From Augochlora pura (lineage: Eukaryota > Arthropoda > Insecta > Hymenoptera > Halictidae): a stretch of 64,000 nt of DNA. The notes beneath the pieces are model-generated. The model was not told the DNA's origin, ran no database searches, and saw only the letters and a list, made by a program, of their open reading frames with translations. The translations under genes were made by a program, and so were the position numbers. This document shows positions 1 through 10,700 of the stretch, piece after piece (the stretch's first letter is position 1; every line of letters starts with the position of its first letter). Location of the stretch: the NCBI RefSeq assembly GCF_028453695.1, contig NC_135781.1, positions 12,709,640 to 12,773,639 of the forward strand, read 5' to 3'.

Positions 1-1066
1 GGTAGTTTCTATTTCCGCGGGCTTCCCAACCTCTCATATATCACCCGCGCTTAATTTTTATCCGCGCCCCGTTCAGTTTCCGAATCCTAATACGTCATTA
101 CCAATACCAAGCAGAAATTATTCTCCGCCGAGGCGCACGGCTGGCGTTTCGTAAAGGGGGGGTTAAACGGACCGCAGAGTACGAGGTGAGAGAAAAAGGA
201 GAGAATAGAAAGGGGGTGTGTGGGTGGGTGTTAGAGACAGGACGAAAAAGAAGCGATACCAAGAGCAGCTATTTGCACGTAATGTTTCTCGGGTCGTATC
301 CGCTCGGGCCGAGGGGCCGACACAGAGGCGTGTCGATCGACGCCGTGCTTGACCCCGGAAGACAGGTCGTTAATTTTTTACACGCCTCGGCAACGAGGCT
401 GCAATGCAAACTGCCACCCCTCTTTTCACGTACCGTGAGCCGTGGTGATTAAAGATGCACATGCAAAATTCTGCGTGATGACCGGAGACGCGTGGAGAAT
501 TCCGCGCGGAACCTTATCCGGCGCGCGGTGAACGTGCAAGCCGGCCCGGCCACGGTGCTCGATGTCGCGGCATAAATCATTCGGCAATTCGAAACGGCCC
601 TGAAAAGAAATCCAACCCGTCCCTTGATTAATTCCATTCGCTAAGCATGGCCGAGGAAGCTTTATCGAAGCCGTGTTGCTCGAGTAACAGAGCTCGGCTA
701 CACCGAGGGTCACGTCACGAGCGGTTCGACGGCTGCGGATGGAGACGCGCATAGTGCCGCCAGCCATTCGATAAATAGCTGCGATAAGGGCTGTGGAGAG
801 GGCATATTTGACTCGTTGCTCTTGCGAAGAACATCAGTCTACTGATAATAACGTCGCGCGGATTTTTTAACGCCTGACGAGCACCAAAAATGATTGAAAT
901 GTTTTAGCTGTACGAATTTATTTAGACTTTTATATACGGCGTATGCACATCGTATGCATTCCTGTATATACAGCGTATAGATTTTGTCTTTTCTTTATTA
1001 TTTTTTAAGGCATTAATCATTATTTGTACAAAAGTTGTACGATGTGATAGAAGCCATAAGCATATA
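1..1066. other. GC-richer block then AT-rich spacer, no gene
   Basis: Positions 1 to about 870 are CpG-rich. The open frames here (for example 186-452 on + and 426-767 on -) are short, overlap antisense, and resemble no family I know, so I do not call them genes. From about 870 the sequence becomes AT-rich. Around 934-980 the motif GTATATAC followed by GCGTAT occurs twice. Nothing else is supported. Confidence 0.5.
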
Positions 1067-1290
1067 TTAGGCCTACCGGAAAGACGTCTGCAAAGTGAAA
1101 GAATACAATCAATTTTTCGTACATTTAATAATATTTATTATACAATTTAATTTTCTTACTTCTGACCTGTAGCCAGCATAATGGCAGTTTGTAAATAACA
1201 TTTTTGAAAAATATATAGCTCAAATGAGCATATACATATTTATTAAATCTTAACATGGCATTATCTGGTAGAAATTTCCAGTAGACCTAA
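1067..1290. mobile_element. Degenerate mariner-type MITE (copy 1)
   Basis: The ends read TTAGGCCTACCGGAAA on the left and, reverse complemented, TTAGGTCTACTGGAAA on the right. A TA dinucleotide flanks each side (1065-1066 and 1291-1292), as expected for Tc1/mariner insertion at TA. The 224-bp interior has no open frame of note. It aligns with the element at 38889-39104, sharing the order GTGAAAGAA, AATTTTTCGTA and related blocks. The terminal repeats match only near the tips, so this copy is older or more diverged than the 38.9-kb copy. Assignment to mariner rests on the TA duplication and the TTAGGT-type tip; the transposase source is not in the window. Confidence 0.7.
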
Positions 1291-2276
1291 TACTTTTTTG
1301 GGATGTGGAAGCTTTTCGGATGTTTCAAAACCATCTCCACTGGTTTTTGATTTTTCCTGTCGTATTTTTCTACTCGTGACAATCTGAAAAACATTTTAAT
1401 AAATTGAACGATGAAATAGGTAAGTAATCTTTCACAAAAAATCGAGCTAGGTGGTATAAGTAGAGGCGAATATGTACGAATTCTGAAAAACAACGTCGGA
1501 GTCCGTAAATATCTTTCACCAATAAACTGATATTATTGTTATTTTGTAACCAGCTCGATATCCCACAATTTTTATTTCAGACATCTGAAATAAACATGAA
1601 AACGTTGCATGAATGTAAATACGGTAGTCGAATCCGATTCCGCTGCATTCCATTTGCTACTTGGATTGGGTGTTATTGATGGTAGAATTAGCGCGTCTAA
1701 CGTGGGATTAAATGCAACTCCATATGTATGCTCGTTGAGCGATTGAGTAGGATGCGCAGTCGTGTGTGTGTGGTTACAGTGGATGCATTTTCTGACGAAT
1801 ATGTTCGACCTGTTTGTTCGGGCCAGCATAAGCTTCTTCCCACAAACTGGACGTAGGTACAAAATGCTGTAAAGAGAATTTCGTAAAAGAATTAATCTGA
1901 TAAACTTTATGTGTAAGGGGGAGAGTTCCTAGTGATATCCTTATGAGAATTTTTTTTGTTAAAAAATTGTTAAATTCTTTGTTATTGTTGCAAGTAATGA
2001 AGGAATAGTTTATTTATATATTGTCTTCGTCTTTATATACGCTCGTATTGCGTGCAAATAAAATTCTAAACGATTCGGGTACTTTAAATTTTATGTTGTT
2101 TGATTTAAACTGACTGACATCTGAGCTTTCCTTATATCTATAAATAATCACGTTTTCCACAGTATAATTCAGTAGATAATTTGCTATTTTCTCTTTCTGA
2201 AGAGTAAACTAATCGACACAAGTGATACGATACTAACGGCTACTTATCAGACAGTATCCCGCACGTTCTGTACGTA
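1291..2276. other. AT-rich stretch, no gene seen
   Basis: Low-GC sequence. Antisense open frames at 1287-1493 and 1572-1862 have no recognisable domain and are probably chance. No RNA gene or repeat structure was found before the Tc1-type element begins at 2277. Confidence 0.45.
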
Positions 2277-3019
2277 CAGTGATTGCCAAAAGTATTCGGA
2301 CACTAGTATAACTTTGATTTCTACGTAATAAATTGAAATAAATTGCATACATTAAAAGAAAAAATCTTTTTAAGGTATATTGTATAAGTAGAATATGTAA
2401 ATGTCGAAATACAACAAACTTTTGAGATAATATATAACGTTACTTACATAATTGAACAAATATAAATAAGACAATTTATACAGTTTAAATAATGTAAAAA
2501 TAAATTTTTAAAGAATTTTTATTACTAGTTTTATAGTTTATAATATAAGTTGATATTTTTTATACTGTATCGAAAATTTCTTGTATTTTGACATTTATAT
2601 ACTCTAGTGTATGGTAAAGGATTATTTCATTCAATCTATATTTGTTTCAATATAGGGCATGGAAGTCTGGGGGAAATTACAAATACACCGCTTTTTGCGG
2701 GCGCTAATTATAAAAAAATATATAATAAATAAATGGTTGCCAATGCAGAGTAAAACAAAAACATTGGAAAAAAAGATATAACAAAATAAATAAATATAAA
2801 ATCGTGTAAAATATATATAACAATGAATAGATAGATAAATAGAGAAGCAATAAATAACAAAGATGTGGATAACGAACATGAGGATAAAAATAAATAAAGA
2901 GATAATAAAATAAATATAAAGAAAATATAAATAAATAAATGAATGGACTGGACGTACATAGTTTGGCTGGTAATCATGTCCCTCTCATGTTAGTATTCGA
3001 ATACTTTTGGGATTCACTG
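2277..3019. mobile_element. Non-autonomous Tc1-type DNA transposon
   Basis: The element starts CAGTGATTGCCAAAAGTATT and its right end, reverse complemented, starts CAGTGAATCCCAAAAGTATT. By eye 25 of the first 29 terminal positions agree. TA flanks both ends (2275-2276 and 3020-3021). A CAGT tip with an AAAAGTATTCG-type block and TA duplication is the usual Tc1-family layout. The interior is very AT-rich, with runs of ATAAATA at about 2700-2940. Antisense open frames there (2631-2879, 2708-2977) are low-complexity products of that composition and show no DDE motif. I read it as a 743-bp deletion or capture derivative mobilised in trans. A fragment with the same left end lies at 50155. Confidence 0.75.
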
Positions 3020-3021
3020 TA

Positions 3022-3883
3022 CCAGTATCGAACTCTGCAAGTTACATTGGTTACATGAAGTAACGGTACCACTAAACCCGGTAAAATCTTCCTGGTCTGA
3101 TCCCAACCCAGCCACACTCCCCTATTTCGTGGCCCGAAGGATCGGTGGTCCCTGACCTAGGAACACGCTCGAGAATCCGGCGGTTCCGGTCGGCCCGCGA
3201 CTCTAATTTAGCATAGTGCGGCATCTCGACGGTTTCTTGGTTCGCGGGGCGGTTCTTTCGTTCGGCCGTCGAACGAGAACTCGACGTGACACCGTCGGAA
3301 CGTGGCGGCGGCTGCAATTTCGTCACGGATCCGGCAAACAGAAGCGTTGCTTCGATCTCGACCGGAAGTGGGGCTGGAAGGCGAGACGAGCAGGAGGAGT
3401 CGACGGAGAAGGACTCGCTCGACAGCGAGTAGTTAAGTACCAGCGAAGGGTAGTCAGGTTTAAGCGCCACCTGTGCTTGTCAATTAAGTTTACGCGTCTC
3501 TCGACCCAACATTGTGCAACCTTCCTGCCACTGCGCTCCCACCATCACCCTTAGTTATTCTCGGTCTCGACACTCGAGCAGTTTCGCCCTGTTCGAGCCT
3601 CCCGCCGCTGCTCCCGCGAGCTTCTGTTGCCCTTTCTTCCAGCCCGTTACTCTTCCCGCCCCCCTAGTTCTGAAACGGAGTCTCGTCCCCCAGCTCGCCC
3701 CCGGTCTTACGTCCCCCGTTACCTCTTATCCGTTCCCGTTCCAGAACAGAGTTCCTCGCTGAATTATTTGTTATGGGTACGCACAATCCCGCAGGTAATA
3801 ATGAAGTACGACTTCAAGTAAACCGAATGACCAATGAAGATGGGAGATGGATAGAACATACCCTGATGTAAAACACAGGGTTA
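3022..3883. other. GC-rich block with pyrimidine-biased segment, no gene
   Basis: CpG-rich from about 3060. From roughly 3530 to 3735 the + strand is biased to C and T with short purine interruptions. Open frames exist on both strands (3072-3470 minus, 3216-3554 plus, 3514-3762 plus) but they overlap each other and none has a recognisable domain. It could be regulatory or untranslated DNA; nothing in the sequence decides this. Confidence 0.4.
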
Positions 3884-3974
3884 TCCAAAAGTTCTTTTAG
3901 GGTGTTCAATGAGAATATGTTGCTTCTTGTCACTTTCTTTTTCTTGTAATCTACAATGATGGACAATTTTAATG

Positions 3975-4192
3975 ATGGAGTCGTATGCGATTGATGATAT
4001 ACGTGCTAAAGTTACTCAGATTTATTTTAAAAATCAACATTCAATAAAGAATACTTATTGTAAATTATCTGATACGTAATCATCCATCTCAGCAAATATT
4101 TGACTAAATAATTTGATAAAACTAGATCTGCTCATGATGAATTAAAGTCTGGCAGATCAAAAACAGTTCGTTCGAATGAAAAATTGAATATA
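3975..4192 (+). pseudogene. Broken Tc1/mariner-superfamily transposase, N-terminal helix-turn-helix part
   Basis: An ATG at 3975 opens a frame beginning MESYAIDDIRAKVTQIYF and continuing with NQHSIKNTYCKLSD before a stop at 4077-4079. After a frameshift the reading resumes near 4088 with LSKYLTK, an in-frame stop, then FDKTRSAHDELKSGRSKTV and RSNEKLN. Two features fit the N-terminal helix-turn-helix domain widespread in insect IS630/Tc1/mariner-type elements (often annotated DUF4817): an N-terminal segment with (I/V)YF-N-SI-TY-KL, and a linker ending in a KSGR(P/S)-TVR motif. The catalytic DDE part is absent: after about 4195 the sequence is AT-rich and unrelated. One frameshift plus at least one stop means it is dead. 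The DNA at 3884-3912 (containing GGGTTATCCAAAAGTTC) may be the remains of the element's 5' end. Confidence 0.65.
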
Positions 4193-4485
4193 TATATACT
4201 AACGTGTTAATACTAACATGTTCTCTGGTTCACAAGGGTTACTTTTTTGGTTTTTCTCAATTATTTACGCATGAATAAAGACTCCAGAGTACGAGTACGT
4301 CACAAAGAAAAATAAAAATAAATTCTGATTTTTCGATTTTTTTCCATTCTGCACTGTCCACTGTGCGTTGTGCCGGCAGGTAACGTAATGCGTTTGCTGC
4401 GGTGGCTCTTGGTTGGCCGAGTCGCGCATCGCGGCTTTTACGCGCCGACCTAATGAACGCCCCGTGAAACATAAAGCCCGCTTAA

Positions 4486-4805
4486 CACGTTCCGTGCCAA
4501 GCCATTTTTGCCTGACTTGTCGTTCAGGCCATTTGATATTTTGACTAAAGGATTGATGTATTAAATGTAATTATTAATTATCGTATATATAACAAATAAA
4601 TAAACTTATGTGTTTTGTTCTATACTGCATTTTGTATAATGCAACATTTTTTTGGTTGAAATATATTTTACAGAACTACATTTGTCATAAAATATATGTT
4701 TTCAGCGCATTAAATAAATATGACTGCGTGCACCACCGGTGGTACACGTAGCCTGAAGATCAAGTTTAACGTGTACCATCGGTGGTACACATGGCACGGA
4801 ACGTG
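4486..4805. mobile_element. TTAA-flanked piggyBac-like MITE (A), perfect 14-bp TIRs
   Basis: TTAA at 4482-4485 is followed by CACGTTCCGTGCCA. The mirror sequence TGGCACGGAACGTG at 4792-4805 is followed by TTAA at 4806-4809. The 14-bp inverted repeat is perfect. Fifteen bases inside the right end is a hairpin, GTGTACCA-TCGG-TGGTACAC (4771-4790), and a second related palindrome occupies 4728-4747 with the perfect core ACCACCGGTGGT. The 320-bp interior is AT-rich and non-coding. TTAA duplication plus subterminal palindromes is the design of piggyBac-derived non-autonomous elements. The perfect TIR suggests fairly recent activity. Confidence 0.8.
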
Positions 4806-4809
4806 TTAA

Positions 4810-5523
4810 TAACGCACAGAGACCTCCGGATTAATACGAAGAGACCGGTCGCCACTTTCGTCGGGATGAACCTCTCGCTGGGAACGCGAAATGACTGCCG
4901 ATGAAATGGAAAAAAGTGGATCGGTTTCGATCCGAGGGCTCGTGTTACCGTGTGATTGACAGAAATCACCGCACCGCGGACCGCACACCACATCGCCTAC
5001 ATCGACGGACAATCGCCCGCGCCGTTTTCGTCTACGAAATATCGCGCGCGCACAATAGGGTCGGCGTTTCCCAAGCGGGCACGCTCGTCGAATTTTTTTC
5101 GAAGTTCTCGTCCGTGTTCTGGGCCCATTGTCGTTCCGTAGTCAAGAATTGTTAGACGCGGTGATTCCGGCCTCTTCGCCGAGTAGTTACCGGTCCGGCG
5201 TCTGTTTAGGGGCGCTTCGCGTGATTGTAAAACCTGCCATTTCCGGGGGACCGGGTCGAGCCAAATCGGAAGATACGAGCCTTTTACGATGCAAGGAATC
5301 TTGTGTATCACCGGGACCGTAGCTGCGAGTAAGTAAGGGACGTGGTTACGCGTCGTTTCGCGGCTGCCACGGCGCCCTGTAATTTTTCGTCGCGTGGCAC
5401 GTTCGTGAAATACGGCCGAGCGGATACCACTCTTCGTGGCGAGGGCTCCTTTCAGCCACGGAGATTTTTGCGGATGACAGCAGCCTTTGGCAAAACATAT
5501 ATTGGCGTCGTGTCTAAGTGCTT
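4810..5523. other. GC-rich block, no gene
   Basis: CpG-rich sequence with several mutually antisense short open frames (4901-5155 plus, 4997-5311 minus, 5128-5322 plus, 5342-5563 plus). None shows a recognisable domain, and their overlap argues against coding. No regulatory signal could be assigned. Confidence 0.4.
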
Positions 5524-5679
5524 AAATTACGATTATTCTAAGTGTAAAGAAAATGAGAATTAATTGAAAAACTATTCACTACAGAATCCCTTAGCAATAC
5601 CAAGAAAGCCTCGTCGAACGAAATGAAATGGACGATAAATAAAAAAAAGAAACTATTAGAAAAAGCCTATTCGTGAAAG
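5524..5679 (-). mobile_element. Partial TTAA-type element (G), inverted copy of the 21.8-kb family
   Basis: This segment aligns with the reverse complement of the elements at 21782-22001 and 47954-48158. Shared blocks include AAGTGTAAAGAAAATGA, AATTGAAAAACT, ACTACAGAATCCCT and GATAAATAAAAAA. One boundary is a TTAA at 5680-5683. The other end cannot be placed and has probably decayed. Non-coding. With E and F it forms a three-copy family in this window. Confidence 0.6.
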
Positions 5680-5683
5680 TTAA

Positions 5684-7856
5684 ATGAGTTCTAAAAACCA
5701 TTCTATTTCATTTCGCGGTTGACGAAGTCTGAGGAAGCATCGAACTTTCTCGATGACTGAAAGTTCTCTTTTATTTCATTCTTAGATGGAGTATAGTTCG
5801 TGATTTATAACACGCATATGACTGGAGTGACCGTACCTTCTTATCGTTATTATCGTCAGTTTAGCGATGTAGCATGCAAGATTATCTATTTTCTTTTGTT
5901 CACTGTTTGATATTACATTTTTAATTATCCTCTCTAATTACTATGTATTAGAAAACATGCATATTTTACAGTAATCCGTCATTTATATGAAGGAAATTGA
6001 ATTCAGTATATCCAGTTGAATCACCTACTAAATCCACTATTCACGAAATGTTGTCTAGTAAGTTACTCAGCTTAATGTCCGAGTTAATTCTAGGGAGAAT
6101 GTTGCTGAATCCACTTAGGGGAAAGTTTCCAATATCGTACCACTTAACAAATTTTAGGTCCTTGGGGAAATTTGCCGCGTTGAAAAAGTACGTATACATG
6201 TGAGTGATATAATACCGCGTTGTTTTATTATATTATTCTTAAGCAATAATTTATTTGTAATGAGTCGTCTATAACGCGTATGAATTTATAATACATTTCT
6301 CAAAATGATGCAGCTTTTAAGTGAATTCTAAGTTTTGATACACCCTGCGAACAGAATCAACGTGTCATAACCAGAAAGGTCAGCTGAAATGCCAAAAATT
6401 CGTACAATTGATAGAGAGACCAAATCATAGATATTTTTATCGTTACAAGTTGCAGATATCGAATAATAACGAATTAATTCACGGAGCATGATTTAGGTCA
6501 AGGCTCGGAACAAGATTGCATGCAACATCGATGCTACGAGGATTACGCCTCCTGACTCCCGTCGCAGTGTTTCACTCCCCTTCGACTCTGTAGATCTCAG
6601 ACACGTATCGTAGCAACTGTTCGTGACGTATTAAAACAACGCTCGTATCAATAGATTCTCCCATCACCCATCATTGCTTTGCTTTTGCAACAATGAAGCA
6701 ACGATACCGTGAATTAACGTAGCAGAAGTATAAGGAACACAATTAAATTCCTATAAATTAATAATGAATGAGCGTAGCATAATTACATCATTTATATTCA
6801 TACTCTACAATATTAAAAAGAATTCATAATTAATAGCTATTTGCTACGTAGCATCTTTGACACAAAACACATTAGAATTCACAAGATTTTGACCTGAACG
6901 AGGAGATATGTCCAAAAATTATCCATCAGAGAACGATCTCAATAATTATATAGTAAAAAATCTGATGTCCGTCATTTTATAGAGTTTGATGGATCTACGG
7001 TTAATTTAAACCTATGAGTTAACAATAAGGAAACAATTAATTGTACAGAGTTGAAGAAATAGTACCGTATCTGATAAATTGATAAGTCCGATAAATTGAT
7101 AAGATAAAAGGAGGAATGAGGAAAGAAGAGTAGGCTAAATCATAACGTGGAGACAAAGACGACAAGAAAGCGTAGCTTGAGAAAGTCTTTCGACGGGTGG
7201 TGGAATCAGAAATCGATTGTTCGGCAATAACAGTTCGGTGCACTCAGCCGTGGAGGAGGAGGAGCCACGTGGACCGAACACTACTTTCGTCTCAGTGCAA
7301 TATCGGTGAGTGCATTTTTCCGGATATCGAGGCAGTCCGTGCGCCGGCAAATACGGGGCCGTGCATACGTGCACGCGTCCTCAGCGGTAACGAACACCGA
7401 TTTTTCTAGTGCGCAAAAGTAGCTGAGAGCCAACCAGGCCTGGCGGCGGCAGCCTGTCCCGCGACCGCGAAACTAGAGCTACACGGCCTTCGTGGCCATT
7501 ATGCGTCTGCTACAATACGCGCGGCGTTATGCGCGTTGTGCGAATCGCGAAAATGTGCGCGCTTTACAATCAACCGCAGGCCTGCTTCTTGTTTTTTCCC
7601 CCGACGCGATACCAGCAACGCGGATGCTGTTTCGACGGCTGAATGGATCGATCGCGGGACCGTTTTCGTTCAAGCCGTGCTCTCGTTAATTGCCAGAACA
7701 GCAGCCTAGCTCTGAACACCCTCTTCGGTATAATTAGATTACACTTGAGCACATTCATTATTCCAAAGAACAAAACAGCACTCCGCATGTTTTTAACGAT
7801 ATCGATTGCACAGAACCGTCTGGAGATCGATAAATTGAAGCTGTTGTATTCATGCG
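5684..7856. other. AT-rich stretch then GC-richer block, no gene
   Basis: AT-rich to about 7180, then a GC-richer block to 7856. The motif CTCCTGACTCCCGTC at 6549-6563 lies in a 22-bp stretch (one mismatch) that recurs at 59338-59360, where it forms one arm of an inverted repeat. Open frames around 7135-7927 overlap antisense and have no recognisable domain. No other structure was found. Confidence 0.45.
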
Positions 7857-8352
7857 AATTCACTGGTTTACCTTTACCGGATCGTGACAGCCGCGGCGGA
7901 TCCATGCTATTTTATACAAGTCACTAATGTACGCCAATATGATTATATAAAAATTCCCGTAATTCGTCGTTAACCTATCAAGTTTTCAATGCTTCAACGT
8001 AAAATATGTACTTACTAATTTGGAGGTATACAATGTTTCACTGGGTCACTCTTAACCAGATTATGATAGCTGCGACGACTCCACGCTATTTTAAATAAAC
8101 CACGAATATACGCCAATATGATTATATAAAAATTATTCCTGTAATTCATCATTAATCTATCAAGTTTTCAATGCTTCATCAAAAATTTACATGCTCTTAC
8201 TAATTTGGAGACATACTGGAGACATACATAAGTCACTAATATACGCCAATATGATTATATAAAAGTACCTGTAATTCGCCATTAACCTATCACGTTTTCA
8301 ATGCTTCGAAAAAAATTTACACACGCTTACTAATTTGGAGATATACAATGTT
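7857..8352. repeat. Three-copy tandem repeat, first two copies about 179 bp apart
   Basis: Copies begin near 7857, 8036 and 8227; the third lacks the first part of the unit. All three share TACGCCAATATGATTATATA, followed by GTAATTC, TTTTCAATGCTTC and TACTAATTTGGAG in the same order. The first two also share the upstream part from TTCACTGG through ACC(G/A)GAT to CGCTATTTTA-type sequence, offset by about 179 bp. Divergence is mostly scattered substitutions with small indels. The array ends about 20 bp before the dispersed element at 8372, so it may be an expanded subterminal region of that element or an independent array next to it. Confidence 0.75.
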
Positions 8353-8371
8353 TACATTAAACATTGTAAAT

Positions 8372-9234
8372 TAAAAAAATGAGATATCATGTAATTCAGG
8401 CTTAATTTAATGTACATTTTTTATGTATAACTAGTCCGTGTTTAATTTCTTAAAAAATTCCCATGTTTTGTACAATTTAAAATTGGTTGGTAAATGAAAT
8501 TGCATAATCACCGATTATGAAAGTGCTGTAAGTCCAATTGACAGAGGTTGCCGAGGGTTGCAGATGGTTGCCGATCAGTAGCCTGTTATTTTACATTTGT
8601 TTTATATTACGTGTCAAGAGTTACTAGTTTAGGTTACTTATTTTATTTTTTTTCTAAAATGGATAACTTCATATCTTCGTGCTGGAAGACCGCTAAAATT
8701 TAAAAAATCGCCCTGGTGCCTTTGTATTAAGATGCCTATTACTTATGAAAAATATAAAGACATCAAGCAGTTATCACCTTATATACCTCCGTTACACCAC
8801 GCATATTTCGAAACACTGCCACATGCAGAACAAAAGTAAATACTATCAATATCTTGTAATTTTAACAAAGTAATTAGCGTCTAAAATTAAAAATACTACT
8901 CCTATTTTATGTCGTGTCATTATTCTTAAACAAAATTGTATTAATATGAAGTATATTTTAAGTGACATTTGATCTTTCAAAATTGAAATTAAACGATTTT
9001 TATAATTGTCTAATTTTGAAAGTGGTGTATGGCCATTTGCAGCCTATATACATCAGTTAGGTAAAATACGCCTAAAACAAATTTATATAACCAAATTACA
9101 TATTGATGAAATAGTAAAAACATTTCCAGACTTCATAAAATTTGCCTAAACTTTTTAATTAACAGATATGTTAATCTTTAATTTTCTCGAAACAAGAGTA
9201 AATAGACTTACACCATTTTCAAAATAAACGGTCC
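8372..9234. mobile_element. Unclassified TIR transposon, long copy missing its left end
   Basis: Positions 8372-8625 and about 9140-9234 align closely with 56246-56500 and 56669-56745. The right terminus ends AAATAAACGGTCC (9222-9234), matching the right TIR of the 56-kb copy. The left TIR is absent; the tandem array at 7857-8352 abuts instead. Between the shared flanks this copy has about 510 bp missing from the other, including an open coding remnant at 8633-8839. The terminal motif GAAAGTG(G/C)TGTA recurs inside the element (about 8519 and 9016), possibly as repeated transposase-binding sites. I cannot assign a superfamily. Confidence 0.65.
8633..8839 (+). pseudogene. Coding remnant inside the unclassified TIR transposon
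   Basis: An open frame of about 68 codons runs from just after a stop to TAA at 8837-8839. It contains GRPLKFKKSP, then an in-frame Met (8732) and MPITYEKYKDIKQLSPYIPP followed by LHHAYFETLPHAEQK. The regular spacing of charged and hydrophobic residues and the PPLHH...LPH motif look like real protein, unlike neighbouring frames. I have a weak recollection of similar K-Y-x-D-L...IPPxHHxFY...LP tails in insect transposon-encoded proteins but cannot name the family. There is no start codon for the full frame, so it is probably the C-terminal end of a decayed gene. The shorter copy of the element at 56 kb lacks it. Confidence 0.4.
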
Positions 9235-10448
9235 ATTTCTTTAGTCACTATCAAGTCAAGTAATTGTTAGCTGGATTTGTTCTTAAAGATAAATATCGTT
9301 GGTGCTCTATTTCAGTATATTTCCGACGTTTCGATGTTATCGAATTTTTCTACTGTTTCTGAAGTGGGTAGTCGATTATTCTGGCATCTCGGAATTTTCA
9401 CTTTCAACTTTCGACCACTTTATAGAAATACCGTGCATACTCTATTTCTCGAGAACGCAGTCGGAATTCAGGTCCAGGAACAGTAATAGGGGATGTATTA
9501 CTATTCTGTAATGGTTAATAAACTGAAAGCACCATATAATTATGCGGACGCTGCGTAATAACTATTAAACCACATGTATACGCAGATTATATTCATTTAG
9601 AAAGCTGCATGGGATGATGGCGTTATATTTTCAGGGAGATCGACCTTATGCCGTGACTCTATGATGAAATTTGATAGCCCCTGCTATATGATAAAGGCAT
9701 TTAACTGGCGAATCATAAATGCCGATAAAATGAACGGACGAGCAAAACTGTTGCTGCTCTGTCAGCTATGATCGATTTAATGCTCGTTCAAGTTGCGTGC
9801 AGATTTTTTAAAAGCTTATATCTATATTAAATACTAAATATATAATACTGGCGCAAATAACTCATATATTGCATAAAACCATTTTGGCATTTGAGACGAT
9901 ATTAAAAAGTTATGGCAATCATTCTCAGCTCTATTTAGAAGTAAAAATCAAGTATAATCCATAGAAATGTTTTCATTAAAATTTTTTCAATGTACATTAA
10001 CATTATTTAAGTAACACAATGTCGCGACTGTATTCTAATTGCAATTTGTAAAAATTTGTTTCGTCATATTATCGTGCAAGCTAATTATAAAACTACGGAT
10101 TTGGTACATTTATAACAAAAAAGTGGATGCTATTTTGTAGCATTAGACAAATTGAAAATGTTGATAAATATCAATGTATTATACATAACTAATTAAAAAC
10201 CGTAAAGTAAACAAGAAATTTTGGTTAAGTTTCTATTTCCCGTAATCGATGTGTACGAGTTGAATTTTGTATAAAGGTCCGTTGCTAATGATCCATTTCG
10301 AAAAATTAATTGTCTTCGAACGAGTGTCCGAATATTAAATGGGAACCCGTGTAGGTCGCGTCCTCGACAATTTGTCGCGCAATAAAAGGAGCCTCTCGTA
10401 GAGCGAATGTTCCGGGCAACGGGTCCATGAAGTTCGTCGAACCGAAAA
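9235..10448. other. AT-rich stretch, no gene seen
   Basis: Low-GC sequence. Overlapping short frames at 9277-9511 show no domain. GC content rises from about 10300. No repeats or RNA genes noted. Confidence 0.4.
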
Positions 10449-10700
10449 TAATTACAGACAAATAATTAATTAGTTAATGGACTTTAGTGCTTTTAATTGC
10501 AACTGTCTTCGATCGTCGAAGCAGGCTCGCCGGTGTTTCCGGTAGACGGTCCCCGGCCCGTTCAACGGGACGAAGGAGCCAAGCGTAAAACGGCGCGAAG
10601 ACGCGTATTTCATTTTTCACGGGCTCTGTGACGAGCTGCAGAGTCGCTTTCGCTGGCCAATATCGTAATTTTAATTAACCGTTTATCTTAATTGTCTGTC
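10449..10700. promoter_or_regulatory. Cluster of homeodomain-type TAATTA sites
   Basis: TAATTA cores lie at 10449-10454, 10463-10468, 10467-10472 and 10672-10677, with TAATTG at about 10494 and 10685, all in roughly 250 bp. The surrounding block is GC-richer and CpG-rich, so the sites are not simply explained by AT-rich background. Clusters like this occur in developmental enhancers of insects. Without conservation or chromatin data this is a candidate only. Confidence 0.25.
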
